A stretch of DNA of 64,000 nt from Paragorgia papillata (Eukaryota; Cnidaria; Anthozoa; Scleralcyonacea; Coralliidae). Below, in pieces: positions 1 to 8,061 of the stretch. The notes under the pieces are model-generated. The model saw only the letters and a list, made by a program, of their open reading frames with translations, had not been told where the DNA came from and made no database searches. Within the stretch, counting starts at the first letter, position 1, and the number at the start of each line of letters is the position of its first letter. A program made the translations under genes and the position numbers. Location of the stretch: contig JAWNZC010000228.1 in assembly GCA_035771165.1 (NCBI GenBank), positions 121,229 through 185,228 on the forward strand. The letters run 5' to 3'.

Positions 1-629
1 TATGATCATTGTTGGAATGACGAGTTGTGGAAAGACTCATTATTTGTTGAAAAATTTAGTTGAAAATTATAAAAAAAAATTTGAAAACATAGTTTTAATA
101 TGTCCTACATTTGTATGGAACAAAACATATTTAGAATGGGACCATCTTAATGATCCAAGATTTTTTGTTATTCCTTTGCGACCAAGATGAGTCTGAGGAT
201 TTTTTAAAATATGTTGTTGACTATTGCAAAGGAACCCCAAGTTTAATTATTTTGGATGACTGTGCTTCTGGACAAAGTGTCAAAAACAGAACCAGCGAAT
301 TGGTAAAACTTGGTTTTGGAGCCAGACATATGAATATTAGTACAATAGTTGTAACCCAACAACTGACAAGTATTGCAAAACCATATAGAGAAAATATTTC
401 AAAACTGGTTACCTTTTACAACCCAAACAGAAAGGATATGCAAGTTATTTTAGATGATTATTTAGACATACCAAAAGAAGAAGAGAAAAAAATAAAAGAA
501 ATGTTAAAATCCAAAAAATATTCAAAATTGGAGATTAACTTAATTCATCCATATGATCATTCCATTATAACAAATGGAGAAACCAAAAATGAGGAAACAA
601 TAAATGAGGAACCTAAGAATTCTACTTAA
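1..629 (+). CDS. Polinton genome-packaging ATPase (A32/FtsK-HerA-like), 5'-partial, frameshifted
   Basis: The product is a P-loop ATPase that would pump element or virus DNA into a capsid. A Walker A motif GMTSCGKT lies at about bases 14-37. A Walker B motif LIILDDCA lies at about 243-266. A downstream VVTQQ segment at about 348-362 matches the glutamine-containing sensor typical of A32-like packaging ATPases. The first ATG (base 2) is almost certainly internal, because the family normally has residues ahead of the P-loop, so the gene starts left of the window. The frame changes between about 150 and 190: frame 2 carries Walker A and frame 3 carries Walker B. The C-terminus after about 540 is a low-complexity Asn/Glu tail. 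Family assignment is firm; whether the frameshift is real is not known. Confidence 0.85.
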
Positions 630-631
630 AA

Positions 632-1254
632 ATGGAGAAAACAACCGTTAAATTTGAAGATCCTTTGATCATTGAAGATACAAAATTGCTTGTTAAGGAT
701 GCAACAGTTTTTTGGGATTTCAACAATTTAACAAGTCCAACATATATTATGCATGGATCAAAAAAAATTAGTTTCTACAATGGCTATTGGACTGTTGGCA
801 TGATTATGAGGGTTTTTAAAGGAAAACGAAATAAAGTCAGAATTACTTCCATATAGCTGTAAAATCAAATTAATACCCAACAAGAAACCTTTACCTGCAC
901 AAACTTGGTCCTTTGCTAGGATATCCAGAAACAACAGTAATTAGGGGAGGATCAAGCCTTGTCAGTCCAGAAACAGTTAACATAAATCTTGGAATGAGGT
1001 TTGTTTGTATATCTTGCGAGATGATTGATGGAACTAGGACATCATTTTCAGGAAAAAGGGATAGAACAGCTGCAGTTCTTCCAATTACAACAAAACAATT
1101 ATTGAAGGGATCAGTGGAAAAATTTGCAAACATCAACTCTGAGGCTATGTTAGACAATGGTGTTTACAATGAACTTAAATTTAAAGTTGACCACAATGTT
1201 GGCGACATTCTTCTTGAAATTTTTTTATGTCCACAGAACTATGAGACTCCATAA
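632..1254 (+). CDS. Probable Polinton structural (minor virion) protein, frameshifted
   Basis: An ATG at 632, two bases after the ATPase stop, opens a 74-residue frame ending at 856. A second frame, readable from about 883 to 1254, carries a GPLLGYPETTV segment and then a hydrophobic-alternating stretch (VNINLGMRFVCISCEMI) typical of beta-rich proteins. The two parts have the spacing of one gene of about 200 residues interrupted by one or two frameshifts near 850-885. The order (ATPase, then a protein with an LLGF/LLGY motif and a beta-rich C-terminal half) resembles the gene set of cnidarian Polintons as I remember it. I take it as a likely minor capsid-type protein, but no catalytic or diagnostic residue proves this. 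An opposite-strand frame at 891-1157 is a shadow. Confidence 0.45.
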
Positions 1255-1300
1255 GGTCTAAAACTTTAATTAAAACTTTTTGAAAATATAAACATCCATA

Positions 1301-1342
1301 AAAACTTTTCAAAATATATAACAAAAAATGTTATAAATTTTT
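1301..1342 (+). repeat. Left arm of a 42-bp inverted repeat flanking two small genes
   Basis: Bases 1301-1342 recur exactly, as the reverse complement, at 2102-2143. With one mismatch and one gap the match runs on for about 10 more bases (CAAATATTT). The arm contains its own hairpin, TATAACA-AAAAA-TGTTATA, at 1317-1335. It lies after the stop of the virion-protein candidate and before the start of the next gene, so it can act as a 3'-end signal for the upstream block. Confidence 0.85.
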
Positions 1343-1382
1343 TACCAAATATTTACCAAAGATTTTTAATAAAGATTTTTCC

Positions 1383-1399
1383 TATTATTATAATAAATG
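1383..1399 (+). promoter_or_regulatory. TATAATAAA box abutting the start codon at 1397
   Basis: TATTATTATAATAAATG runs directly into the ATG. The same box occurs ahead of most other genes of the element. The overlap of TAAATG with the start codon recalls late promoters of cytoplasmic DNA viruses; the functional reading is inference. Confidence 0.5.
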
Positions 1400-1628
1400 A
1401 ATAAGAACGAGGTTTTAAATGATTTGTACGAAGCAGCTTTGATTACAGTTGCAGCTGTTGGAGTAAGTATGGTTGTTAAAAAGTTAACAGGTCAATCTCT
1501 CGCAGCGCCAGCAAGCTTTAAAGAAACAGCTAAACTTGGAGTTGCGGTTGCAGGTGGGCTATTTACAGTAAAAAATGGCACAGGACAAAGGATATATTCC
1601 GAAAAATGTGGATCCAAAGAAAGTATAA
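1397..1628 (+). CDS. Small Polinton membrane protein, frameshifted near the 3' end
   Basis: The product is about 75 residues with a hydrophobic helix near the N-terminus (AALITVAAVGVSMVV) and a second Ala/Gly/Val-rich segment (KLGVAVAGGLF). After the second segment the frame that starts at 1397 runs to 1648 with an uncharacteristic tail. The alternative frame from about 1572 gives AQDKGYIPKNVDPKK and stops at 1626-1628, which fits my memory of a conserved small Polinton protein ending in a QDK.W.P..P motif. I therefore place the true end at 1628 and a frameshift at the A run near 1570-1575. It lies just upstream of another membrane protein, with which it may be co-expressed. Its function is unknown; a virion or membrane role is inference. 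Confidence 0.55.
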
Positions 1629-1692
1629 AAAAAACGTCATTGAAATGATTAAAATTTGAACTGCAAAAGTCAAACTTCTTTTTTTAAAATAA

Positions 1693-2091
1693 ATGGCATC
1701 AATGATAGCAGGAGGGTTGTTCAATGCGGTTGCCTTTGCTGGTGCCGGATATTTGTTTCAATCATTTAACAAACACGGTTATGCTGACGAGGCGAAAAGA
1801 CATAATTTGGCAACAGAAAAACTTCAAAAAGACAAAGAAAAGTTTTTTGAAAATGAAATTAAAAGAAAAGACAAGGTCAGAGAATTACAAGATGAAATTC
1901 GGAATGCAAACTATAACATGCAAGACACTTCAAAGGCTTTCCAAGAACTTCATGAAATTTTACAAGAAAAAACGGTAGAACCAAAACTTGATGATTATTA
2001 CCAACCAAGCGATGAAATGGAAAAATATATGACTATTACTGTAACACTTTTAGGGGCTGGTGCGGGTTGGTTACTAGCGGTTGTTGTTTAA
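1693..2091 (+). CDS. Conserved Polinton protein with EAKRHNLA motif and C-terminal membrane helix
   Basis: This is an intact 132-residue frame starting behind an AAAATAAATG box. Residues 1-25 are Gly/Ala-rich and hydrophobic (MASMIAGGLFNAVAFAGAGY). Residues about 30-95 are strongly charged and helical with likely coiled coil, and contain DEAKRHNLATEKL. A DDYYQPSDEMEKY segment follows, then a C-terminal hydrophobic helix (ITVTLLGAGAGWLLAVVV). The architecture and the EAKRHNLA motif match a hypothetical protein I associate with animal Polintons. No function is established; membrane association is likely. The stop overlaps the 3' end of the convergent minus-strand gene, and an inverted repeat follows it. 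Confidence 0.75.
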   Translation: MASMIAGGLFNAVAFAGAGYLFQSFNKHGYADEAKRHNLATEKLQKDKEKFFENEIKRKDKVRELQDEIRNANYNMQDTSKAFQELHEILQEKTVEPKLDDYYQPSDEMEKYMTITVTLLGAGAGWLLAVVV

Positions 2092-2840
2092 AATATTTGA
2101 TAAAAATTTATAACATTTTTTGTTATATATTTTGAAAAGTTTTAATGAAAGTTTTAATGAAATTTTCAAACATTTCTTTCCTTCTTCAATAATTTTTGTA
2201 TACTCCTTACACTTTCTGATCCCACTCATTTCTTCTATTTCCAAAACATTTTTAACACTTAGAGTATTGCCAAAAACTTTGAATCCTGTTTGATAAGGTC
2301 TGTAAGCATTATCTCTTGAAGAATAATTCAAAATATATTTAATTTCGTCAAATGTTTTTAGTTCTAATGAAGTTGGTTTTTTCATTTTTTTTAAAAGATC
2401 ATTTCTTTGGCAAATTTCAAAAATGATGGACATAATGTAATTCATGCTATATTTTCTGTCCAAAACCAAACCTGACCCCACAAGAGTTTTGTTGGCCTTA
2501 TTGAAAAATTTCATGATCTCGTAACCAACAATTTTCTCCTCCTTTGGGAACATTTTCCAAAATGTTTTTACATATCTTTTCAAAAGTGGTGGGGTTGGTT
2601 CTTTGTGGTTATAACCATACAACTTGAATAACACCAAACCACATTTTCCGCAAATTATGGATCCTTCAACCCAAAAGTTGATACCTTACAACAACTACTT
2701 TTGTCCTTATATGTTTCGAGTTCTAAAAGACTTTTGTTAAATTCAGCGATGTCATTTTTCCCCTTAGTTTCAATAATGGGGTTATAAAAAACATCTAAAT
2801 TTTGATATGGCTTTTGCGAATCTTTAGTGATGCTTGACAT
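2074..2840 (-). CDS. Zinc-ribbon protein of the Polinton, frameshifted; possible late-transcription-factor-like
   Basis: The start ATG (2838-2840) has a TATAATAAAAGAAAG box directly upstream. The first frame gives 61 residues and contains a CC pair (residues about 49-50, SSCCKVS). After a shift near 2655-2665 the second frame supplies CGKCG, so the two halves together make a four-cysteine ribbon. A mostly helical, Lys-rich domain follows (KRYVKTFWKMFP..., then several helices), and the C-terminus is a repetitive SLKLSLKLF tail that runs into the inverted repeat and may not be the native end. A ribbon followed by a helical domain is the layout of the poxvirus VLTF3-like late transcription factors found in some related viruses. 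I cannot confirm that relationship, and a generic DNA- or RNA-binding ribbon protein is the alternative. Confidence 0.5.
2102..2143 (-). repeat. Right arm of the 42-bp inverted repeat, with hairpin
   Basis: This is the exact reverse complement of 1301-1342. Its internal hairpin TATAACA-TTTTT-TGTTATA is at 2109-2127. It lies between two convergent genes (stops at 2091 on + and about 2074 on -), where a bidirectional 3'-end signal would be expected. Confidence 0.85.
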
Positions 2841-2857
2841 TTCTTTCTTTTATTATA
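2838..2857 (-). promoter_or_regulatory. TATAATAAA box upstream of the minus-strand start at 2840
   Basis: Read on the minus strand, TATAATAAAAGAAAGAAATG leads straight into the start codon. This is the same box as on the plus strand. Confidence 0.5.
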
Positions 2858-2874
2858 TTAATCTCGCTATTCCT

Positions 2875-4042
2875 TTAAATACCAAGAAAAACCGTTCCAA
2901 TTGAAGCCCCAAAAACTTCTGGCAATCTGTTGTCGCTTTTTTCTACAATTTCAGGAGTAAATATTCCTGGTTTGTATTTGCTTCCACTAATTTCAACAGG
3001 TTTTAAAGGTTTTAAAGGTTTTACAAAGGTTTTTCCAATATTTAAATGCCTGTTAAGTCCAAGAGTCATTTTGTTTGTGGCCAGGGTAAGAACATTATTA
3101 AAACCACTAATTGGGTTAATAAGGATTCTCATGTCTGACGGAATTAAAATTAAACCCGGGCTTATGGCAAAATTTAAAACAACATTTGTGGACTTAATAG
3201 CCTGCCTCATATTTGAAATAGAAACAGTAATGTCATCCTGAGCTATTGTATCCTCCATTAACTTTTTAAACACTTCTTGTGTTTGTAAACTTTTAGCTCC
3301 TTCGCCAACAATGACCCACCTTGTTTTTGCCTGTGCTCCCAAAACGCAGTAAACAAAAGATTCTAAGGATTGTTGAAACAACTTTTGACCTAATAATGTT
3401 AACCCATTGCTATCTTTAGGTACAAAATGCTTAAAATCATCTGAATGTCTCGATCCTGCTGACACCAATTCCTCATATGTGTTGATTCTCCCATAACTCT
3501 TCTTCTCCAACTTTACATACCTAACTTCATATCCAAGGTCCTTCATATCTTGTGTAAATTCTTTTGCACTTTGTGTGGAGTTGCTTATCTTTTTAACCCA
3601 AACATCATTAGGGTTGTGTTGTAAAATTTTTTATGACATCTGCTGTCAAAAACCTTCGGAGTTTGTTTGGATGTTTCAAAAACCTTCTGACTTGAAAAAC
3701 ATAATGATAATGAACAATGCTTGTCAAAAAATGGGACCTAAATCGTTCAAAACCATTCTTTAAATGTTTGTTAGACACCCCACACAAATAACTTGCAACA
3801 TAACTGGCAGCAATGGATGTAAAATATGGGATTGTAAGAAAGTCATTTAATGTTGGGTTCCTTATTTTCATTGGTTGTTGAAATGCTAAATCTATGGGGT
3901 TCAAATTTACAATAAAGTTTTCTCTTTCATTTGCAAATATCGTAATTGTGTTTATATTTGCAGAAGCCTTTGGTTGTTTGGTAAATTTCTGGACCGTTCC
4001 AAAAACATCCCACTCTTTTGGCCATTCTTTAAATTCTGTCAT
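2875..4042 (-). CDS. Large unknown Polinton protein, frameshifted (possible virion component)
   Basis: Two minus-strand frames, 4042-3608 (144 residues) and 3546-2875 (223 residues to the first Met, longer upstream), abut with a frame change near 3600 and read as one protein of about 385 residues. The N-terminal half starts TEFKEWPKEWDVFGTV and contains stretches consistent with beta strands. The middle includes SRHSDDFKHFVPKDSNGLTLLG. The C-terminal third has KPLKPLKPVE repeats. The divergent neighbour is the integrase, with only about 70 bases between starts. I do not recognise a catalytic motif. Size, conservation-like composition and position suggest a structural or packaging protein, but this is inference only. 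Plus-strand frames at 2930 and 3894 are shadows. Confidence 0.55.
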
Positions 4043-4114
4043 TGTTTATTTAAAGTTCAAAAGCAAAAAAAAACTCAGTCCTCAAAAGGATCCAGTTTCC
4101 CTTAAAATAAAATG
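4040..4114. promoter_or_regulatory. Divergent promoter region between the large minus-strand gene and integrase
   Basis: About 70 bases separate two divergent start codons. On the minus strand TTTAAATAAACAATG leads into the ATG at 4042. On the plus strand TTAAAATAAAATG leads into the ATG at 4112. Both copies are variants of the box seen elsewhere in the element. Confidence 0.5.
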
Positions 4115-5087
4115 GAAGACAAACTTTTACTCATTGATCTTGAGTTACGAGATATTTATTACAACCCTGTAACTGGTTACCAATCCATGGAAAAACTTTA
4201 CAAAGCTGCTGTTGAAGAAAATCCTTCAATAACTAGAAAACAAGTAAAGGAGTGGTTGCACAGCCAAAAAGTTTTTACATTGCACAAAACTATTAAAAAA
4301 CCAAAAAAATACCAAAAAACATTTGTTAAAAATCTTGCCGACCAGATGCAAATGGACTTGGTGGATATGGCGAAATTTGAAGATGAAAATAATGGACAAC
4401 GATGGATTATAACAGGAATAGAAATTTTGTCAAGATTTGGTTTCGCTGTTCCTGTTCATAGAAAAAAACACAGAAAGTATGGTGCCAGGTGTTAGAAAAA
4501 TATTAGAAGAATTTAAGAAAAGATTTGGTAAATATCCAGAAGCTGTTCAATTTGACGAAGGAATGGAGTTTCATAACAAGGGTGTAAAAAATCTTTTGAA
4601 ATCTTTTGACATAGAATATTTTACAACACAGTCCGAAAAAAAGGCTGCCATTGTGGAAAGGTTTAACAGAACTTTGAAAACCAGGATGTGGAAATTTTTT
4701 ACTTTTAAAGGAACCAAAAAGTGGTTGGATGTTTTGGATAAATTTGTCGGAAGTTACAACAACACGATCCACAGAACCATTAAAATGAAGCCCAAAGATG
4801 TCAATGATGCCAACCAATCCAAAGTTTTTTTTACTCTGTACGGATTACCACCATTAGAATCCCAAATAAACCCAAAATTTAAAGTTGGTGATCATGTTAG
4901 ACTCCAAAAATACAGAAAAAACTTCGCAAAAGGATATGACCCAAATTTTTTATATGAAATTTTTATTGTGTCAGCGGTTTTTAGAGGAGATCCTGTTATG
5001 TACAAAATCCAGGACGATGATGGCGAAAATATTTTGGGAAAATTTTATGGTGAGGAGTTGGTTAAAGTTATTGGAGAACAGACATAA
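4112..5087 (+). CDS. Polinton integrase, RVE family (DDE), frameshifted
   Basis: The product is a retroviral-type integrase that would join element ends to host DNA. The first frame (4112-4495) gives an N-terminal helical region with KLYKAAVEENPSITRKQVKEW, then the first catalytic Asp in QMDLVDMAKF. The second frame (used from about 4465 to 5087) carries the second Asp in VQFDEGMEFHNK and the catalytic Glu in AAIVERFNRTLKTRMW, with 33 residues between them. The C-terminal part (KFKVGDHVRL ... DPVMYKIQDDDGE ... GKFYGEELVKV) is the small beta-barrel or chromo-like domain usual in Maverick integrases. The frame break sits at the run of seven A bases at 4461-4467. There are no other stops, so the enzyme was intact recently or is intact in the real genome. 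The family call is secure. Confidence 0.92.
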
Positions 5088-5094
5088 ATAAATA

Positions 5095-6428
5095 ATGGAT
5101 GAAAATTTTGGAGAACCCTCCGGAGAAACTTTTAAGGAATGGGTTAAAATGAAAAATTTAAATGTCGATGAAACAGAAGAAGAAGAACAAGATCGTTTGG
5201 AAAGAGAAGAAGCAGAAGAAAATGAGGAACAAACAACACCCTTTGGGGGTAAAAATTTGGATGAAAGTTTTGTTGACAATATGAATTTCCCCAAAGTTGT
5301 TTATGATAAATTACGTGAAGGACTAACTAAAATAAGAAGTGGTGGTGGTAAAAAAAGAGCAGACAAAAACTATAGAAAAGAACAAGAAAAAAAGGAAAAC
5401 AAGTTAATTGGAGATATGAAAAGAAAAATAACCAACCAAAGAAGAAAATTTTTTAGGGAAAAACTGGGTCTTAATATAAAAATTGGTAAGGTCAAGGAAA
5501 GTGCAGGCAAAACCTTAATTAGAAATAGTTTTGTGGAAAAAGATGGACTCCTTTTTGATAATGTAAAGGTTGTTGTTAAATTAGAAAACGGTAAATATGG
5601 CTTAAACCCAGATAAAAAATTTGAGGAAAAAGTTAAAGAATTTCATGGGTTATTTTTAAAAGCAAAAGAAGACTACAAAAACTCAGCAGATGGGTTTGTT
5701 GAAGGTCTTGTAGGTGTCCCGCCAGAACATATTGAACCTGAAGTTATTGTTAACATTCGTAGGGATGTTGCTAGGGAATTGGGTGATGAAGTAACAGTAG
5801 AACTGGACAACATTGAAGCAAATGATAATGGAGATATCGACAAAATTGCTGGTGACGGAGCTCTTCGCAACATTGGAGGAGTTTTAGCTTCCAATAACTT
5901 GGAAGCTATCGATATTAACAAAGATTTTTGGAAAGTTAAAGCCGACAAAGAAGATAACCCAGTATTAAAAGCAAAAGCCGAAAATGTTGAGTATATATGT
6001 AGAAAAAGGGCAGATCAACTTAGATTGGAAGCAAACCTAGTTCCAGAATATGAAGAAACAAAAGAAAAAATTAAAACCAGTGTTTTAACACGGTTTGAAA
6101 AATTTAAAGAATGGGCCAAAGAAAACATGGGTGTATCAGCTGCTATCGCAATTTCCATTGCTGGAATTATAACAACTGTGGCACTAGCTGGAAAAGCTGC
6201 TGTCGTAACGAGTGCAAAAGCAACAGGAGCACTTGGTTAAAGCCTTAGCAAAACTTGCAAAAGCCGCTTGGCCTGTATTGGCACCAATTTTGAGCATATT
6301 GGCAACTGCACTATCGTGGGGTGCAAAGGGATTGGCATGGTTGGCGAAAAAATTTGTGGGTCCTTGCAATAGCTTTAACATATTTTGTGTACACAGAGTA
6401 TAAAGAAAGATATAAAAAATCTTCCTAA
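5095..6428 (+). CDS. Large charged Polinton protein with hydrophobic, membrane-active-looking C-terminus
   Basis: The gene starts eight bases after the integrase stop behind ATAAATAAATAATG. Residues 1-50 are very acidic (ETEEEEQDRLEREEAEENEE). Residues about 80-125 are very basic (GGGKKRADKNYRKEQEKKEN). A globular-looking middle follows (FVEGLVGVPPEHIEPEVIVN). From about residue 350 it is hydrophobic (AAIAISIAGIITTVALAG). The first frame stops at 6240. A second frame from about 6212 continues with an amphipathic Lys/Ala/Leu segment (KALAKLAKAAW) and more hydrophobic sequence. A third from about 6356 gives a last membrane helix (WVLAIALTYFVYTEYKERYK) ending at 6426-6428. I therefore read one gene with two frameshifts. 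Long Polinton proteins with this tail are familiar to me but have no assigned function. A virion or membrane-penetration role is inference. Confidence 0.65.
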
Positions 6429-6444
6429 AAGTTAAAAATAATGG

Positions 6445-6456
6445 TATAATAAAATG
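6445..6456 (+). promoter_or_regulatory. TATAATAAAATG box
   Basis: The box TATAATAAAATG includes the start codon at 6454. Confidence 0.5.
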
Positions 6457-6973
6457 AACACAGAATACGCAACAATGAATGAAGAAAAAAATGAAGAACC
6501 GCAAAATTTAACCCTTAGAGAAGACTTAATCCGGTTATCCTTTGCAAAGGAGATCAAAACATTCGGAAGCATATTTGAAAAAAAGCTTCAATGACCCAAC
6601 TTGAAAAAATTAAGCTTAGCTATGAAAGAACCCAACTTGACAAAACAACATCTCTGTTAACTGAGACTCTTGTAACCAAATTTTCAGAGTTATTGGAACA
6701 GTTAGACTTAATACAAAATGACGAAAAACTGGATGCAGAACTATCATCAAACAAACTTTTCTGCGATGATGTCAAATCCATAGTTAAAAAAATTTCGCCA
6801 TATATTCCAATGATTGGTTTGCTAACTGGTGGCATCATTATCGCGAAACATGTTTGGGACCAGGGCGAAGTAAAGAAAACCAAGTCCTAATAAAAAATGT
6901 TACAGTACAAAATGATGAAAATCCTAATGAAAATGACAGTGGTGTCAGTTCTGTTGATTCCAATAACAGTTGA
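6454..6973 (+). CDS. Small helical Polinton protein with one membrane helix, frameshifted
   Basis: The ATG at 6454 opens a polar N-terminus (NTEYATMNEEKNEEPQNLTL) that reaches a stop at about 6591-6593. The continuing frame 6591-6890 gives a charged helical region (KLSYERTQLDKTTSLLTETL) and a C-terminal hydrophobic helix (YIPMIGLLTGGIIIAKHVW). A third frame after 6890 reads a polar Asn/Asp/Ser tail to a stop at 6971-6973, which may be the native end if 6890 is a frameshift artefact. The layout resembles a tail-anchored or virion membrane protein. There is no family assignment. Confidence 0.5.
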
Positions 6974-7042
6974 GTTGTTATTACTAAAGTTTTTACTATT
7001 CTCACTAAGCGTTCCACATAGTGTTCTACAAAGTTAACAATG

Positions 7043-7071
7043 TTTTCCTAATCTTTGTTGGGTTAGGAAAA
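7043..7071. terminator. AT-rich hairpin between genes
   Basis: The stem TTTTCCTAA (7043-7051) pairs with TTAGGAAAA (7063-7071) across an 11-base loop. It lies after the 6454-6973 gene and directly before the ATG at 7082. Confidence 0.5.
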
Positions 7072-7081
7072 AATAAAACAA

Positions 7082-7318
7082 ATGGGAAATTCAAAGTCAA
7101 AGCCAAAAGAAAAATTTAATAAAAACCATATTACTAAAAAAGGCTTTCAGTTTGGTTTAAGTTTTGGAAGAGAAGACCTAACAATGGAGGGAAATGTTCA
7201 AATAGGATGGACAAACAAAACAATCAAAAATTACACAAAGGTTACTAGTTGCAAAAAATCGCCATCTGTAGAGTCTTTTACACAAAATAAAATAAATGAT
7301 GATGACAAAGATTCTTAA
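7082..7318 (+). CDS. Small protein with a Src-like N-myristoylation start (MGNSKSKPK)
   Basis: This is an intact 78-residue frame. It begins MGNSKSKPKEK: Gly at position 2, Ser at positions 4 and 6 with Lys at 5, and Lys at 7 and 9. That is the pattern of N-myristoylated proteins reinforced by a basic patch and is very close to the start of Src kinases. The rest is polar with a short beta-like GFQFGLSFGRED stretch and an acidic end (NDDDKDS). No kinase or other known domain follows. If expressed in an animal cell it should be acylated and sent to membranes. The start codon follows AAATAAAACAA. Family unknown; the signal is read directly from sequence. Confidence 0.6.
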   Translation: MGNSKSKPKEKFNKNHITKKGFQFGLSFGREDLTMEGNVQIGWTNKTIKNYTKVTSCKKSPSVESFTQNKINDDDKDS

Positions 7319-7451
7319 AACTGGTATCGACAAATCCGACAAAAAAAGGTCGGACAGGAGAAATTTGGTTCTTAGAAAAAATTGGGTTTTGGAAAGAAAA
7401 AGAACGATGGGTGCACAACAATGTAAGATAAGAAATGATCATTATTACTGA
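7296..7451 (+). CDS. Short basic ORF overlapping the myristoylation-signal gene
   Basis: A 51-residue frame starts with three consecutive ATG codons at 7296-7304 and overlaps the last 23 bases of the 7082-7318 gene. It is strongly basic (DKSDKKRSDRRNLVLRKNWV, then LERKRT) and ends NDHYY. The overlap, the absence of another gene in 7319-7491 and the basic composition make it a candidate small DNA-binding or core-like protein. It could instead be the frameshifted C-terminal continuation of the 7082 gene. No homology is recognised. Confidence 0.35.
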   Translation: MMMTKILKTGIDKSDKKRSDRRNLVLRKNWVLERKRTMGAQQCKIRNDHYY

Positions 7452-7491
7452 ATTGAAATTAAAAACCAATAATAAAAGATATAATAAAAGA

Positions 7492-7979
7492 ATGAACCCT
7501 ACTGTTGAAATTAATACTAAGTTTCAAGAACAAAATGAACCTATTCAAACCGAAGAAGAGTTAGAAGATGAAATAGAACTTTTACAAAAAACAACTATTC
7601 AAAAAAAATGGAAACCTTGATCCTGTTAACCAAAACCAAAAAACCATTTTCCTTTTCAAAAGAATATTTAATTAATTTAGCTTTACAAAAAGGAATCAAA
7701 AACCCAGCAAAACAAACAAAAGGAACACTTTGCAAAGAACTTAACATTCCACTTATTCCAGGAAAAGCCACTACTGGTAACCCAAATTTCCCAAACATAA
7801 AACCTGTTAAAATTTTGTTTACAGCTATTGATAATAATGAAGAAGTAAAGTTTCCCAAGTTTTGCATCAAGCCGCTTTAGCTTTAAAGAAGAAAAAAGGC
7901 TGATTCTATTACCTACTATATAAGAAACAACACAATTATTTGGTACAACGAAAAACAATGGACTGTAAGCAGAAAGTAA
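7492..7979 (+). CDS. SAP-like small Polinton protein, copy 1 of a tandem pair, frameshifted
   Basis: The start at 7492 follows ATATAATAAAAGA. The first frame is acidic (QTEEELEDEIELLQKT) to 7620. The second frame, 7608-7880, carries a short helical motif INLALQKGIKNP and then TLCKELNIPL, followed by KPVKILFTAIDNNEE. A third frame from about 7890 gives ITYYIRNNTIIWY and ends QWTVSRK at 7979. The same three elements in the same order occur in the next gene, so the frames belong to one protein of about 160 residues. The L..LA...GIK....K..LC..LNIP pattern resembles SAP-like DNA-binding helices of large DNA viruses; this is a motif-level impression only. Confidence 0.5.
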
Positions 7980-8009
7980 AAAAATTATGTTAAACTAAAA
8001 ATCAAAATC

Positions 8010-8028
8010 TCTTATTAAAACAATAAGA
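8010..8028. terminator. Hairpin after the first SAP-like gene
   Basis: TCTTATT (8010-8016) pairs perfectly with AATAAGA (8022-8028) across AAAAC. It lies 31 bases after the stop at 7979 and 30 bases before the next ATG. Confidence 0.45.
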
Positions 8029-8047
8029 AATTTTAAAAGAAAAACCA

Positions 8048-8061
8048 TATAATAAACAATG
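8048..8061 (+). promoter_or_regulatory. TATAATAAACAATG box
   Basis: TATAATAAACAATG includes the start codon at 8059. Confidence 0.5.

Noticed and set aside
891..1157. Minus-strand frame opposite the likely virion protein
   Set aside because: It is antisense to a better-supported plus-strand frame and lacks the start box.
2139..2165. SLKLSLKL tail shared by the minus-strand frames ending at 2074 and 8634 as a protein motif
   Set aside because: Both tails come from the similar non-coding string TTTTAATGAAAGTTTTAATG at gene ends; it is more likely a 3' untranslated repeat read through after a frameshift.
7082..7318. Fragment of a captured Src-family kinase
   Set aside because: Only the first nine or so residues resemble Src; no SH3, SH2 or kinase sequence follows, so it is a shared acylation signal and not homology.
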